Source: Palsa-504 sp963767565
Lineage (GTDB): Bacteria > Actinomycetota > Actinomycetes > Streptosporangiales > Streptosporangiaceae
Length of the DNA stretch: 64,000 nt
Assembly: GCA_963767565.1 (NCBI GenBank)
Contig: CAVYEG010000006.1
Span: 1,178,001-1,242,000 of the forward strand
Direction of reading: 5' to 3'
The notes below the pieces were generated by a model. The model was not told the origin of the DNA, made no database searches, and saw nothing but the letters and a program-made list of their open reading frames with translations. Shown here in pieces: positions 18,004 to 26,331 of the stretch. The translations under genes and the position numbers were made by a program. Numbering within the stretch: position 1 is the first letter of the stretch; each line of letters opens with the position of its first letter.

Positions 18004-18660
18004 ACGGCACCGCCGCAGGCCTGGAGCTTCACGGCCCTGGGCCCGATGTCCTGCTGGGCGCAGCCCAGAGCCTTCAACGCCCGGTTCCGCGCCGACCGGC
18101 GTCCATAAAGCCTGGCGCAGAACCAGGTCAGCACCTCCACCATCTCGTGCACCAGGTCGCCGGTCACTTCGGAGTCGTCGAGCACCACCAGGCGCCGGTT
18201 GTGCGCGGACAAGGCAGCCTCCACCAGTTCGGTGTTCACCCGCCCGAGCCGGTCTCGGTGCTCGACTGCCACCACGGTCACCGCCGGGTCCGAAAGCAGC
18301 CTGCGCACCTTCGCCCGTGACCCGTTCACCCCGGACCCAACCTCGGCCTCCACCCGCACCACCGGCAGCCCCGCTTTCGCCGCCCAGGCGGACAGCCGTG
18401 CTACCTGCCCGTCCAGGTCGGACTTCTGGTCATGCGAGGACACCCGCGCGTACAGGCCAGCGCCCTCGGCCTTTCGGGCCGACTCGGTGGCGGTCTCCGG
18501 GGACACCAGGATGAGACGTCCGACCTTCTGCGCCGGGACCGGCAGCGTACCCTCCCGGTACCAGCGGTAGGCGGTCTGCGCATGGATGCCCTGCGCACGC
18601 GCCCACTCGGTCAGATTCACGCGTCTAGTTTACCGCCTAGAACGTACGTACGCTAGCTAA
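16580..18660 (-). mobile_element. IS607-type insertion sequence (tnpA-tnpB), ends approximate
   Basis: A MerR-HTH/serine recombinase gene and an overlapping tnpB gene in the order tnpA-tnpB identify an IS607-type element, transcribed on the minus strand. IS607 elements lack inverted ends, so the limits are estimates. The left boundary is placed in the lower-GC stretch with ACGTACGTACG and GCTAGC near 18633-18660; the right boundary is just before the ATG of the acyl-CoA dehydrogenase. TnpB is internally deleted, but the recombinase looks complete. Confidence 0.7.
18000..18620 (-). CDS. tnpA: IS607-family serine recombinase/transposase TnpA
   Basis: The 206-residue protein has an N-terminal MerR-like helix-turn-helix (GIHAQTAYRWYREGTLPVPA) followed by a small serine-recombinase domain with YARVSSHDQK, the Ser-Ser carrying the catalytic nucleophile, then DLDGQVARL and EHRDRLGR. 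Length and domain order match IS607 transposases, which resolve DNA through a 5'-phosphoserine intermediate. It is read on the minus strand from a GTG and its stop overlaps the tnpB start, the standard arrangement for this IS group. No lesion is visible. Confidence 0.92.
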   Translation of the reverse strand: MNLTEWARAQGIHAQTAYRWYREGTLPVPAQKVGRLILVSPETATESARKAEGAGLYARVSSHDQKSDLDGQVARLSAWAAKAGLPVVRVEAEVGSGVNGSRAKVRRLLSDPAVTVVAVEHRDRLGRVNTELVEAALSAHNRRLVVLDDSEVTGDLVHEMVEVLTWFCARLYGRRSARNRALKALGCAQQDIGPRAVKLQACGGAV

Positions 18661-18763
18661 TACGCGCTCCAACTGCAGCAGTTAGCGACCCTAACCCGGC
18701 TGGGCAGGCGACGCAAAGGCTGTATCGTCAGGATGCCCGTCAGGGCCAGCGCGGGAGGAATTG

Positions 18764-18908
18764 ATGACGTTGATCGCCCGCTTCCAGGTTGACAGGTTCG
18801 AGCCACATCGTGCCGGGCACCGGCACCGGGGACTTCGCCGGCTGGACGGGCTCGGCCCGGATCGTTCACGATGATCAAGGCGCATACTTCGAGATCAAGG
18901 TGACGTAA
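18764..18908 (+). pseudogene. remnant of a DUF3224-type small protein, internal deletion
   Basis: A good ribosome site (GGGAGGA) precedes an ATG that opens MTLIARFQVDRFEP, like the start of DUF3224 proteins. That frame then stops. A different frame continues VPGTGTGDFAGWTGSARIV and ends GAYFEIKVT at 18908, like the end of the same family. The normal 100 or so central residues are missing and the two ends are out of frame. The remnant sits directly beside the left end of the IS607 element, which may have caused the loss. Family assignment rests on short motifs. Confidence 0.5.
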
Positions 18909-18943
18909 GCGCCCGGGGCCAGGCAGACACGGATAAGGGTGAC

Positions 18944-20506
18944 ATGGACAAGGTGAACCTGGCCCGGCTGGCCGAGCTCGCGCTGGAGCGCCAGGGCGAA
19001 CACGAGTCGCTGTTCTTCGAGGGCCGGTGGCATACGTCCGGCTCGCTGGCCGGCCGGGCGGCCGGGTTCGCGGCCGGGCTGGCCGGCCTCGGCGTCCGTC
19101 CCGGGGACCGGCTGCTCGTGCTGATGGCCAATTGTCCCGAGGTCCTGATCACCTACGGAGCGGCCTGGCGGGCGGGAGCGGTCGTAACCCCGCTGATCTT
19201 CCTGGCCAGCGAGGACGAGCTGTGGCACGCGCTGGTCGATTCCGGTGCGGTCGGCGTGGTGACCACGGCGGAGTTCCTGCCCAAGGTCGCCGCGGCGGTG
19301 AAGGGGGACGGAGGGGCGGGCGGGGCGCCTGGCGTCCGGTTCGTGGTGGTGCCGGGAGGCACTCCGGCCGAAGCCGTTTCCGGCCTGCCTGTGCTGGACT
19401 TTGCGGAGGTGGAAGGCGCCTCGCCGGGGCCGATCGCGGACCGCTCGGGCTCCGACCTGGCCGCCCTGCTCTACACCGGCGGGACCACGGGCCGGTCGAA
19501 GGGGGTCCCGCTGACCCACGCGAACCTGTTCTGGTGCGGCTCGGCGGCGCAGCAGAACTCGGTGCGGGCTCACGTGACCACCTCGGTCCTGTCGCTGCCG
19601 CTGGCCCACGCCTACGGGCTGCTGGTCTTCTGCGGCGGCTTCCACCGGGACGAGGGCGCCTGGACCATCCTCATGCGCTGGTTCGACCCGGCGGGCTGGG
19701 TCAAGCTGGCCGCCGAGCACCGGGCGCAGGGCAGCGCGCTGGTGCCGTCGATGATCCAGATGCTGCTCGGCCAGCCGCTGGAGGAGGCCGACCTGTCCGA
19801 GCTGACCGCCATCTCATCCGGGGCGGCCCCGCTGCCCGATGAGGTCAGGCGGGAGTTCGAGGCCCGGGTGCCCTCGGCGGCGATCTACGAGGGCTACGGC
19901 TGCACCGAGGCGGCCACGCTGATCTCCTCCAACCCGCCCGACGCGCGCCGCCCGGGCAGCGTCGGCCTGCCGGTGGCCGGCTGCGAGGTGTCGATCCAGG
20001 ACGACGCCGGGGCCATGCTGCCGGCCGGCCAGGACGGGGAGATCTGCGTGCGGTCTCCGGGGGTGATGGCCGGCTACTGGCACACCCCGGAGGCCGGCTC
20101 CGACGTGCTCGCGGGCGGCTGGCTGCACACCGGCGATATCGGGCACCTGGATGCCGACGGCTACCTGTACGTGGTGGACAGGAAGAAGGACCTGATCCTG
20201 CGGGGCGGGTTCAACGTCTTTCCGCGCGACGTGGAAGACGCGCTGGTGGCCCACCCGGCGGTGGCCCAGGCCGGGGTGGTGGGACGGCCGGACGCCCGGC
20301 TGGGTGAGGAGGTGGTGGCGTTCGTCTCGCTCCGGCCCGGGGCTGAGGTCACCGTCGAGGAGCTCACCGAGCACGCCAGGAAGCACCTGGCCGCGAACAA
20401 GTACCCGCGGCAGATCACGGTCGTGCCGGCGGTCCCGCTGACCAGCGTGGGCAAGCTGGACCGCAAGAAACTGCGCCAGTGGGTGACCGAGACCAGCGAC
20501 CGCTAA
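18944..20506 (+). CDS. AMP-forming acyl-CoA synthetase
   Basis: The 520-residue ANL ligase has ALLYTGGTTGRSKGV (P-loop), GYGCTEAA (A5 motif), GWLHTGDIGHLD, DRKKDLILRGGFNVFP and the C-terminal Lys segment TSVGKLDRKKLR. It forms an acyl-CoA through an acyl-AMP intermediate; the acid is not identifiable but the type resembles long-chain or aromatic acid ligases. It stands alone on the plus strand and converges on the fumarylacetoacetase gene, the two stop codons overlapping within CTAA at 20503-20506. The ATG at 18944 follows AAGGGTGAC. Confidence 0.9.
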   Translation: MDKVNLARLAELALERQGEHESLFFEGRWHTSGSLAGRAAGFAAGLAGLGVRPGDRLLVLMANCPEVLITYGAAWRAGAVVTPLIFLASEDELWHALVDSGAVGVVTTAEFLPKVAAAVKGDGGAGGAPGVRFVVVPGGTPAEAVSGLPVLDFAEVEGASPGPIADRSGSDLAALLYTGGTTGRSKGVPLTHANLFWCGSAAQQNSVRAHVTTSVLSLPLAHAYGLLVFCGGFHRDEGAWTILMRWFDPAGWVKLAAEHRAQGSALVPSMIQMLLGQPLEEADLSELTAISSGAAPLPDEVRREFEARVPSAAIYEGYGCTEAATLISSNPPDARRPGSVGLPVAGCEVSIQDDAGAMLPAGQDGEICVRSPGVMAGYWHTPEAGSDVLAGGWLHTGDIGHLDADGYLYVVDRKKDLILRGGFNVFPRDVEDALVAHPAVAQAGVVGRPDARLGEEVVAFVSLRPGAEVTVEELTEHARKHLAANKYPRQITVVPAVPLTSVGKLDRKKLRQWVTETSDR

Positions 20507-21729
20507 CCGGCCGGGAGGATCCGGCCGGTGACCTCGCCGAAGCCGATGCGGCCGCCGCCGGCGGCGGGCGCGGTGGCGGTGATCGTGACCTCGTCGCCGT
20601 CTTCGAGGAAGGTGCGCACCGAGCCGTCGGGCAGAGTAAGCGGATCCGCGCCGCCCCAGCTCAGCTCCAGCAGGCAGCCGCGCTGGTCCCGGTCAGGGCC
20701 GCTGACCGTGCCGGAAGCGTAGAAGTCCCCGGTCCGGACCGAGGCACCGTTGACGGTCAGGTGGGCCAGCATCTGGGCCGGCGTCCAGTACATGGCGGCG
20801 AACGGCGGGCGGGCCGCCACCTGGCCGTTCAGGCGCACCTCCAGGGCCAGGTCCAGACCCCACGTGTCGTCGTCGGCTAGGTAGGGCAGCGGCGGCGGGT
20901 CCTGCCGCGGCGGGCTGATCCGGGCCTGCTCGAGCGCGAGGAGCGGCACCACCCAGGGCGAGATTGACGTGGCGAACGACTTGGCCAGGAACGGGCCGAG
21001 GGGCCGGGACTCCCAGGACTGCAGGTCCCGGGCGGACCAGTCGTTGACCAGGAACACCCCGAACACGTGCTCGGCGAAGCCGGCCGGGCTGACCGGCCCC
21101 GGCGAACCGGTGCCGACGACGAACCCGACCTCGGCCTCGAAATCCAGCCGCCGCGACGGGCCGAACACCGGGATGCCGTCGGGCCCGGCGGACTGGCCGT
21201 TCGGGCGGGTCACCGGGGTGCCGGAGACAATCACGGTGCCCGAGCGGCCGTGGTAGCCGACCGGCAGGTGCTTCCAATTGGGCATGAGCGCCTCGCCGCC
21301 CGGCCGGAACAGGCGCCCGACGTTGGCGGCGTGGTACTCGCTGGCGTAGAAGTCGACGTAGTCGCCGACCTCGAACGGCAGGTGCAGCCGTACCTCGGTC
21401 AGCGGGTGCAGGGCGGCTGCCACGCTCTCACGGTGCCGGCCCTCAGACTCGTCGGTCAGCAGCTCGGCGATCCGAGCCCGGACGTCGGCCCACCGGGCCC
21501 GGCCCTGGGCCATGAAGGCGTTCAGCGACGGCTCGGCGAAGACCTGCTCGCCGAGGACCGCGGCCAGGTCGAGCACCGAGTCGCCGACCCGGACCCCGAC
21601 CCTCGGGCGGGCATCAGGCGGCGGGCCGACGCCGGGACCAGGCGGGCCGACGTCGGCCGAGAACACGCCGTAGGGCAGGTTGGCCAGCCCGAACGGCGAA
21701 CCGGGCAGCAGGTCCAGCCAGGTCGTCAG
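20503..21729 (-). CDS. fahA: fumarylacetoacetase, probable CTG start
   Basis: The enzyme hydrolyses fumarylacetoacetate to fumarate and acetoacetate, the last step of tyrosine/homogentisate degradation. Visible are the N-terminal NLPYGVFSAD, YVDFYASEYHAANVGRL, PVGYHGRSG, the metal-site segment VNDWSARDLQSWE and GPFLAKSFATS. The first GTG in frame (21666) would begin inside the conserved NLPYGVF block. The same frame reads TTWLDLLPGSPFGLANLPYG from a CTG at 21729 that overlaps the citrate synthase stop (CTGA), with GAGAG just upstream. I therefore place the start at CTG; a total of 408 residues fits the family. Confidence 0.85.
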   Translation of the reverse strand: MTTWLDLLPGSPFGLANLPYGVFSADVGPPGPGVGPPPDARPRVGVRVGDSVLDLAAVLGEQVFAEPSLNAFMAQGRARWADVRARIAELLTDESEGRHRESVAAALHPLTEVRLHLPFEVGDYVDFYASEYHAANVGRLFRPGGEALMPNWKHLPVGYHGRSGTVIVSGTPVTRPNGQSAGPDGIPVFGPSRRLDFEAEVGFVVGTGSPGPVSPAGFAEHVFGVFLVNDWSARDLQSWESRPLGPFLAKSFATSISPWVVPLLALEQARISPPRQDPPPLPYLADDDTWGLDLALEVRLNGQVAARPPFAAMYWTPAQMLAHLTVNGASVRTGDFYASGTVSGPDRDQRGCLLELSWGGADPLTLPDGSVRTFLEDGDEVTITATAPAAGGGRIGFGEVTGRILPAG

Positions 21730-23024
21730 GACTGCTCTCTGGCGGGATCCCCGTCGAGGTGACGCTCCGTCTCACCGACGTAGATCTGCCGCGGCCGGGC
21801 GATCTTCTGCTCCGGGTCGACCGAACCCTCCTGCCAGTGTGCCAGCCAGCCGGGCATGCGGCCGGTGGCGAACAGCACCGGGAACATCGCCACCGGGAAG
21901 CCCATGGCCTGGTAGATGATGCCCGAGTAGAAGTCCACGTTCGGGTACAGCTTGTGGCTGATGAAGTAGTCGTCCTCGAGCGCGATCCGCTCCAGCTCGA
22001 GCGCGATATCCAGCAGGGGGTTCCGCCCGGTGACCTCGAACACCTGGTCGGCTACGGTCTTGATGATGGTGGCGCGCGGGTCGTAGTTCTTGTAGACCCG
22101 GTGGCCGAAGCCCATCAGCCGCAGCTCGCCGGCCTTGACCCGGGCGATGTAGGCGGGCACGTTGTTGACCGAGCCGATCTCCCGCAGCATGTTCAGCACC
22201 TGCTCGTTCGCGCCGCCGTGCAGCGGGCCGTACAGCGCCGCCGCGGCCGCGGCCGCCGCCGAGTACGGATCGGTCTGCGAGCTTGCCACGCTGCGCATGG
22301 CATTGGTGGAGCAGTTCTGCTCATGATCGGCGTGCAGGATGAACAGCACGTCGAGGGCGTGCTCGAGGATCGGGTCCGGGCTGTACTTGGGCTCGGTCAT
22401 CTTGGCCATCATGTTGAGGAAGTTGCCCGCGTAGGACAGGTCATCGTCCGGGTACGCGTAGGGCAGCCCCCGGGCGTGCCGGTAGGCGAAGGCGGCGAGC
22501 GTCGGCATCTTGGCGATCAGCCGGACCACCTGCTTGTCCTGGACATCCTTGTCGTGGACGGCCTTCGCTTCGGGGTAGAAGGTGGACAGGGCGGCCAGGG
22601 TGCTGACCAGGATGCCCATCGGGTGGGCGTCGTGATGGAAGCCGTCGATGAACTTCTTCACGTTCTCGTGCACGAAGGTGTGATGGGAGATCTCGTGGGA
22701 CCAGGCGGCCGACTCTTTCTTGTCCGGCAGGTCGCCGTTGAGCAGCAGCCAGGCCACGTCCAGGAAGGACGTACGCGTGGCCAGCTCGTCGATCGGGTAG
22801 CCGCGGTAGCGGAGGATTCCCTTGTCGCCGTCGATGAACGTGATGGCACTGCGGCAGCTCGCGGTGTTCTGGAAGGCGGGGTCGTAGGACAGCAATCCGA
22901 AGTCGTCATCGGATGTCTTGATCTGCCGTAGGTCAATCGCGCGGATGGCGCCGTCGACGATCGGGATCTCGTAGCTGCGGCCGGTGCGTGAGTCGGTTAC
23001 GCGCAGCGTGTCATTCGTGGTCAT
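21726..23024 (-). CDS. gltA: citrate synthase
   Basis: The 432-residue type II citrate synthase condenses oxaloacetate and acetyl-CoA in the TCA cycle. Catalytic motifs are present: LHADHEQNCSTNAMR with the first active-site His, the GPLHGGANEQV segment, GFGHRVYKNYDPR with the second His, and PNVDFYSG with the catalytic Asp. The N-terminal beta-strand region (VTDSRTGRSYEIPI) found in Gram-negative-type and actinobacterial GltA is complete. It is followed with overlap by fumarylacetoacetase, an unusual pairing. The ATG at 23024 has no rival nearby. Confidence 0.96.
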   Translation of the reverse strand: MTTNDTLRVTDSRTGRSYEIPIVDGAIRAIDLRQIKTSDDDFGLLSYDPAFQNTASCRSAITFIDGDKGILRYRGYPIDELATRTSFLDVAWLLLNGDLPDKKESAAWSHEISHHTFVHENVKKFIDGFHHDAHPMGILVSTLAALSTFYPEAKAVHDKDVQDKQVVRLIAKMPTLAAFAYRHARGLPYAYPDDDLSYAGNFLNMMAKMTEPKYSPDPILEHALDVLFILHADHEQNCSTNAMRSVASSQTDPYSAAAAAAAALYGPLHGGANEQVLNMLREIGSVNNVPAYIARVKAGELRLMGFGHRVYKNYDPRATIIKTVADQVFEVTGRNPLLDIALELERIALEDDYFISHKLYPNVDFYSGIIYQAMGFPVAMFPVLFATGRMPGWLAHWQEGSVDPEQKIARPRQIYVGETERHLDGDPAREQS

Positions 23025-23092
23025 GTCTAGACCATAGGCCGTCCTGGAGGGTGCTTTACAGACCTAAGATCACGTGTCTCAGGCTGTGACCC

Positions 23093-23857
23093 TCAGCCCA
23101 GCTGAACAGACCGTTTAGCCAGGCCACCCCAGAAGCCCTCGATCACCGGGCGCTGCTCGGCAAGATCACTTTCGCCGGCGCCGAGCGTGACGAACAGCGG
23201 CGCGAAGTGCTCGGTGCGCGGATGCGCGGTGTGCGCGGCCGGCGCTTGGTGACCGAAATCGAGCAGCGCGTCGACGTCGCCGTCGGCCAGCACCCGCTTG
23301 CCCCAGTCGTCGAACTCGCGCGACCATTCGGGCACCGGACCTTCGAACACGAATTCCCGCAGGTTGTGGGTGAAGAACCCGCTGCCCATGATCAGCACGC
23401 CGTCGTCGCGCAGCGGGGCCAGCCTGCGGCCCAGGTCCATCAGCTGGCGCGGGTCAAGTGTCGGCATGGAGAGCTGGATGACCGGCACGTCGGCGCCGGG
23501 GTACATCTCCACCAGCGGCACGTAGGCGCCGTGGTCCAGGCCGCGGTCGGCGTGTTCGTGCACCTGGCCGCCGAGCAGCTTGCGCACCGCTTCGGCCAGC
23601 GCGGGCGCGCCCGGCGCCGGGTAGGTGACCTGGTAGTAGTGCTTGGGGAAGCCCCAGAAGTCGTAGTACAGCGGCACCGTCCGGGTCGCGCTCACCGAGA
23701 CCGGGGCGTTCTCCCAGTGGGCCGAGACGACCAGGATGGCCTCCGGCCGCGGCAGCGCCGCCGCCCAGGCCGACAGCTCCCCCGGCCAGATCGGGTCGTC
23801 GGCCAGCGGCGGCGCGCCGTGGCTCAGGTACACCGCCGGCATCCGGCTACTGCTCAT
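23093..23857 (-). CDS. LigB-type extradiol dioxygenase (4,5-DOPA dioxygenase-like)
   Basis: The 254-residue protein matches the YgiD/DODA branch of class III extradiol dioxygenases. Potential Fe(II)/Zn ligands appear in YLSHGAPPL (His), VVSAHWEN (His) and RGLDHGAYVPL (His); SGFFTHNLREF also matches the family. In plants such enzymes open the ring of L-DOPA; bacterial members oxidise catechol-type compounds but their native substrates are unclear. The gene lies downstream of arginine deiminase on the same strand, separated by a 15-bp tandem repeat that ends 8 bases before the start codon. Confidence 0.85.
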   Translation of the reverse strand: MSSSRMPAVYLSHGAPPLADDPIWPGELSAWAAALPRPEAILVVSAHWENAPVSVSATRTVPLYYDFWGFPKHYYQVTYPAPGAPALAEAVRKLLGGQVHEHADRGLDHGAYVPLVEMYPGADVPVIQLSMPTLDPRQLMDLGRRLAPLRDDGVLIMGSGFFTHNLREFVFEGPVPEWSREFDDWGKRVLADGDVDALLDFGHQAPAAHTAHPRTEHFAPLFVTLGAGESDLAEQRPVIEGFWGGLAKRSVQLG

Positions 23858-23864
23858 GCGCTCA

Positions 23865-23938
23865 TGCTAACCGGGTCAGTGCTAACCGGGTCAGTGCTAA
23901 CCGGGTCAGTGCTAACCGGGTCAGTGCTACCGGGTTAG
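23865..23938. repeat. 15-bp tandem repeat, four perfect copies plus a fifth degenerate copy
   Basis: The unit TGCTAACCGGGTCAG is repeated perfectly at 23865-23924, with a fifth copy missing one base and ending in GGTTAG (23925-23938). It fills the whole gap between the arginine deiminase stop and the dioxygenase start, leaving no ordinary ribosome site before the latter. It may be a simple mutable repeat or a run of protein-binding sites. Confidence 0.95.
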
Positions 23939-25149
23939 GCGTCGCGTTCGATGGGGCAGCTCATGCAGCGGGGACCACCGCGGCCGCGGCCGAGTTCGCC
24001 GCCCGGCACCGGGACCACCTCGATGCCGTTGTCCTGCAGGAAGGTGTTGGTGGTCACGTTGCGCTCGTAGGCCACGACCACGCCCGGCTCGACGGCCAGC
24101 ACGTTGCAGCCGTCGTCCCACTGTTCCCGCTGCGCGGAGTGGACGTCCTGCACGGCGGTCAGCACCGTGATGTGCGGCCGGTCCAGGGCGGCGGCGATGG
24201 CCCGGTGCATGTCCTCGGGCGGGTGGTCGGTGACCTTGAGCTCGCTGGCCGTGGCGCCGGGCTCGACCGTGTAGGACGGCAGCATGCCCATCCCCGCGTA
24301 CTTGGCGAAGACGGCATAGTCGGCCATGGTCAGCAGGGTGTCCAGGTGCATGAAGGCCCGGGTCTTGGGCATGTCGACGGCGACCAGGCAGCGGGCCGCC
24401 CCGGCCGCGAACAGCCGGTGGGCCAGCACCTCCACCGCCTGTGGCGTGGTCCGCTCGCTCATCCCGACCAGCACCGCCCCGTTGCCGATGACCAGGATGT
24501 CGCCGCCCTCGATGGTGGCGGGTGCGGCGTCTGCGCCGTCGTACCAGACGTCGAACCGGGCCTGGGCGAACATCGGGTGCCAGCGGTAGATGGCCACGTC
24601 GGTGACGGTCTCCCGGATCCGGGCCAGGCGCATGGCGTTGACGGACACCCCGCCGTAGATCCAGCAGGACGTGTCCCGCTGGTAGAGCAGGTTCGGCAGC
24701 GGGGCGAGCACGAAACTATCGGAATCGAGCGAACGGAAGGCGATGCTCTTGGGTTCGGGGCCGAGCTCGGCGATCTCGCGCTTGGTGATCCCGCCTGCCA
24801 GGAACATGGCCAGGCGGGCCGAGTCCAGCCCGTCCATGGCGTCCTGCAGCGTGGCGGCGGCCAGCGGGCCGTGCCAGCGCGGGTCGAACACCCGGTCCAG
24901 GATGTACCCGCGCGCCTCGGGGATGTCCAGGGTCTGGGCCAGCAGGTCGCCGTAGTAGTGGACCACGACGCCGCGGGCCCGCAGCGCGCCGGCGAACGCG
25001 TCGTGCTCGTCTTGGGCCCGGCTCACCCACAGCACGTCGTCGAACAGCAGGTCGGCGGCGTTGTCCGGGGTCAGCCGCTTGAGCTCCAGGTCAGGGCGGT
25101 GCAGGATGACCTGCCGCAGGCGGCCGACCTCGGAGTCCACGTGGAACAT
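23935..25149 (-). CDS. arcA: arginine deiminase
   Basis: The 404-residue guanidino-group hydrolase converts L-arginine to citrulline and ammonia. Motifs include LRQVILHRPDLELKRLTP at the N-terminus, EGGDILVIGNG (substrate Asp), AFMHLDTLLTM (catalytic His) and a C-terminal RGGPRCMSCP with the nucleophilic Cys. No arcB (ornithine carbamoyltransferase) or arcC (carbamate kinase) gene is nearby, so this is not a classical arc fermentation operon. Some actinomycete homologues act alone in nitrogen recovery. The last codons run into the 15-bp tandem repeat. Confidence 0.94.
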   Translation of the reverse strand: MFHVDSEVGRLRQVILHRPDLELKRLTPDNAADLLFDDVLWVSRAQDEHDAFAGALRARGVVVHYYGDLLAQTLDIPEARGYILDRVFDPRWHGPLAAATLQDAMDGLDSARLAMFLAGGITKREIAELGPEPKSIAFRSLDSDSFVLAPLPNLLYQRDTSCWIYGGVSVNAMRLARIRETVTDVAIYRWHPMFAQARFDVWYDGADAAPATIEGGDILVIGNGAVLVGMSERTTPQAVEVLAHRLFAAGAARCLVAVDMPKTRAFMHLDTLLTMADYAVFAKYAGMGMLPSYTVEPGATASELKVTDHPPEDMHRAIAAALDRPHITVLTAVQDVHSAQREQWDDGCNVLAVEPGVVVAYERNVTTNTFLQDNGIEVVPVPGGELGRGRGGPRCMSCPIERDA

Positions 25150-25201
25150 GGCGCCCCTTTCCGATAGGTCCCGGTCCTGTAGTTATCTCACGGCGAGCCC
25201 T

Positions 25202-25250
25202 GTCAGCGGGATGTCACGGGCCGTCAGCGGAGTCTGGGCGACCTGTCAGC
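25202..25250. promoter_or_regulatory. helically phased GTCA repeats upstream of arcA
   Basis: GTCA occurs at 25202, 25213, 25223 and 25245, the first, third and fourth as GTCAGC. Steps of 11, 10 and 22 bases place all four on one DNA face. They lie between the divergent arcA and PHP genes. No regulator is identified; a binding array is a suggestion only. Confidence 0.25.
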
Positions 25251-25337
25251 ACGGTCCGGCACAGTAGCAGCATGACTTACTCAATTGTGCCCGATCCGGC
25301 GGGGATGCCTGGCGGACCACCGGGGTAGAGATCATCG

Positions 25338-26331
25338 ATGGACCCGGTGCAGGCGTTGCGGCAGATCGCGTTCGAGCTGGAACGGGGTGGTGAGCCGACC
25401 TACCGGGTACGCGCCTTCCGGCGCGCCGCCGCGGTGGTTGACGACCTGGCGCCGGGCGAGCTCGACCGGCGGATCCGTACCGGCGCGCTGGAGGCGCTGC
25501 CCGGGATCGGCGCGTCCACGGCCCAGGTCATCACCGAGGCCGCGGCCGGCCAGCAGCCCGCCTACCTGGCCCGGCTGCTCAAGGACCGGCCGGCCGCGGA
25601 GCACGACAGCCTGCGCGCGGCGCTGCGCGGCGATTGCCACACCCACTCAGACTGGTCGGATGGCGGCAGCCCGCCCCGGGAGATGGCCGAGGCGGCCCGG
25701 CTGCTGGGGCACGAGTGGATCGCGCTGACCGATCACTCACCCCGGCTGACGGTGGCCAACGGCCTGTCCGCCGAGCGCCTGGAGGCCCAGCTCGAGCTGG
25801 TCGCCTCGCTGAATGAGGAGCTGGCCCCGTTCCGCATCCTGACCGGGATCGAAGTCGACATCCTGGACGACGGCTCGCTGGACCAGCGCGACGACCTGCT
25901 GGCCCGGCTGGACGTGGTGGTGGCCAGCGTGCACTCCCAGCTGCGGATGCCCGCCGGCCCGATGACGGCCCGGATGGCGGCCGCGGTGCGCAACCCGCAC
26001 ACCGACGTGCTCGGCCACTGCACCGGCCGGATGCTGGGCGGCCGGGCGCGGCGCCCCGAGTCGGCGTTCGACCCCGAGGCGGTGTTCGGCGCGTGCCGCG
26101 AGCACGGCGTGGCGGTGGAGATCAACTGCCGGCCGGAGCGCATGGATCCGCCGGACCCGCTGCTGCGGCTGGCCGCCGAGGCCGGCTGCCTGTTCGCCAT
26201 CGACACCGACGCGCACGCCCCGGGGCAGCTGGACTGGCTCGGCAACGGCACGGTCCGGGCCGAGAAAGGCCGGCCTCGGGCCAGACCGGGTGATCAACGC
26301 CCGCGGCGCCGATCAGGTTACCGGCCGCTAG
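25338..26331 (+). pseudogene. PHP-domain phosphoesterase with N-terminal helix-hairpin-helix, one-base frameshift near the 3' end
   Basis: The protein starts with a Pol X-like helix-hairpin-helix region (LEALPGIGASTAQVI, residues 50-70). A PHP domain follows with metal-binding motifs GDCHTHSDWSDG, LTDHSPR, VASVHSQ and IDTDAHAPGQLDWLGNG. After RAE the frame changes to an Arg/Pro-rich run-on that would continue antisense through the LacI gene to 26726. One base earlier in phase, the sequence reads KAGLGPDRVINARGADQV and stops at 26331, exactly the family C-terminus. A single extra A in GAGAAAGG (about 26268) explains this. Only the last 25 or so residues are affected, so partial activity is possible. 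A sequencing error cannot be excluded. Confidence 0.8.

Noticed and set aside
23865..23938. CRISPR array
   Set aside because: The 15-bp units are adjacent with no spacers, and no cas gene is in the window.
26255..26331. Programmed frameshifting in the PHP gene
   Set aside because: GAGAAAGG is not a known slippery heptamer in context, no stimulatory hairpin or internal ribosome site is evident, and the shifted product is simply the normal family C-terminus.
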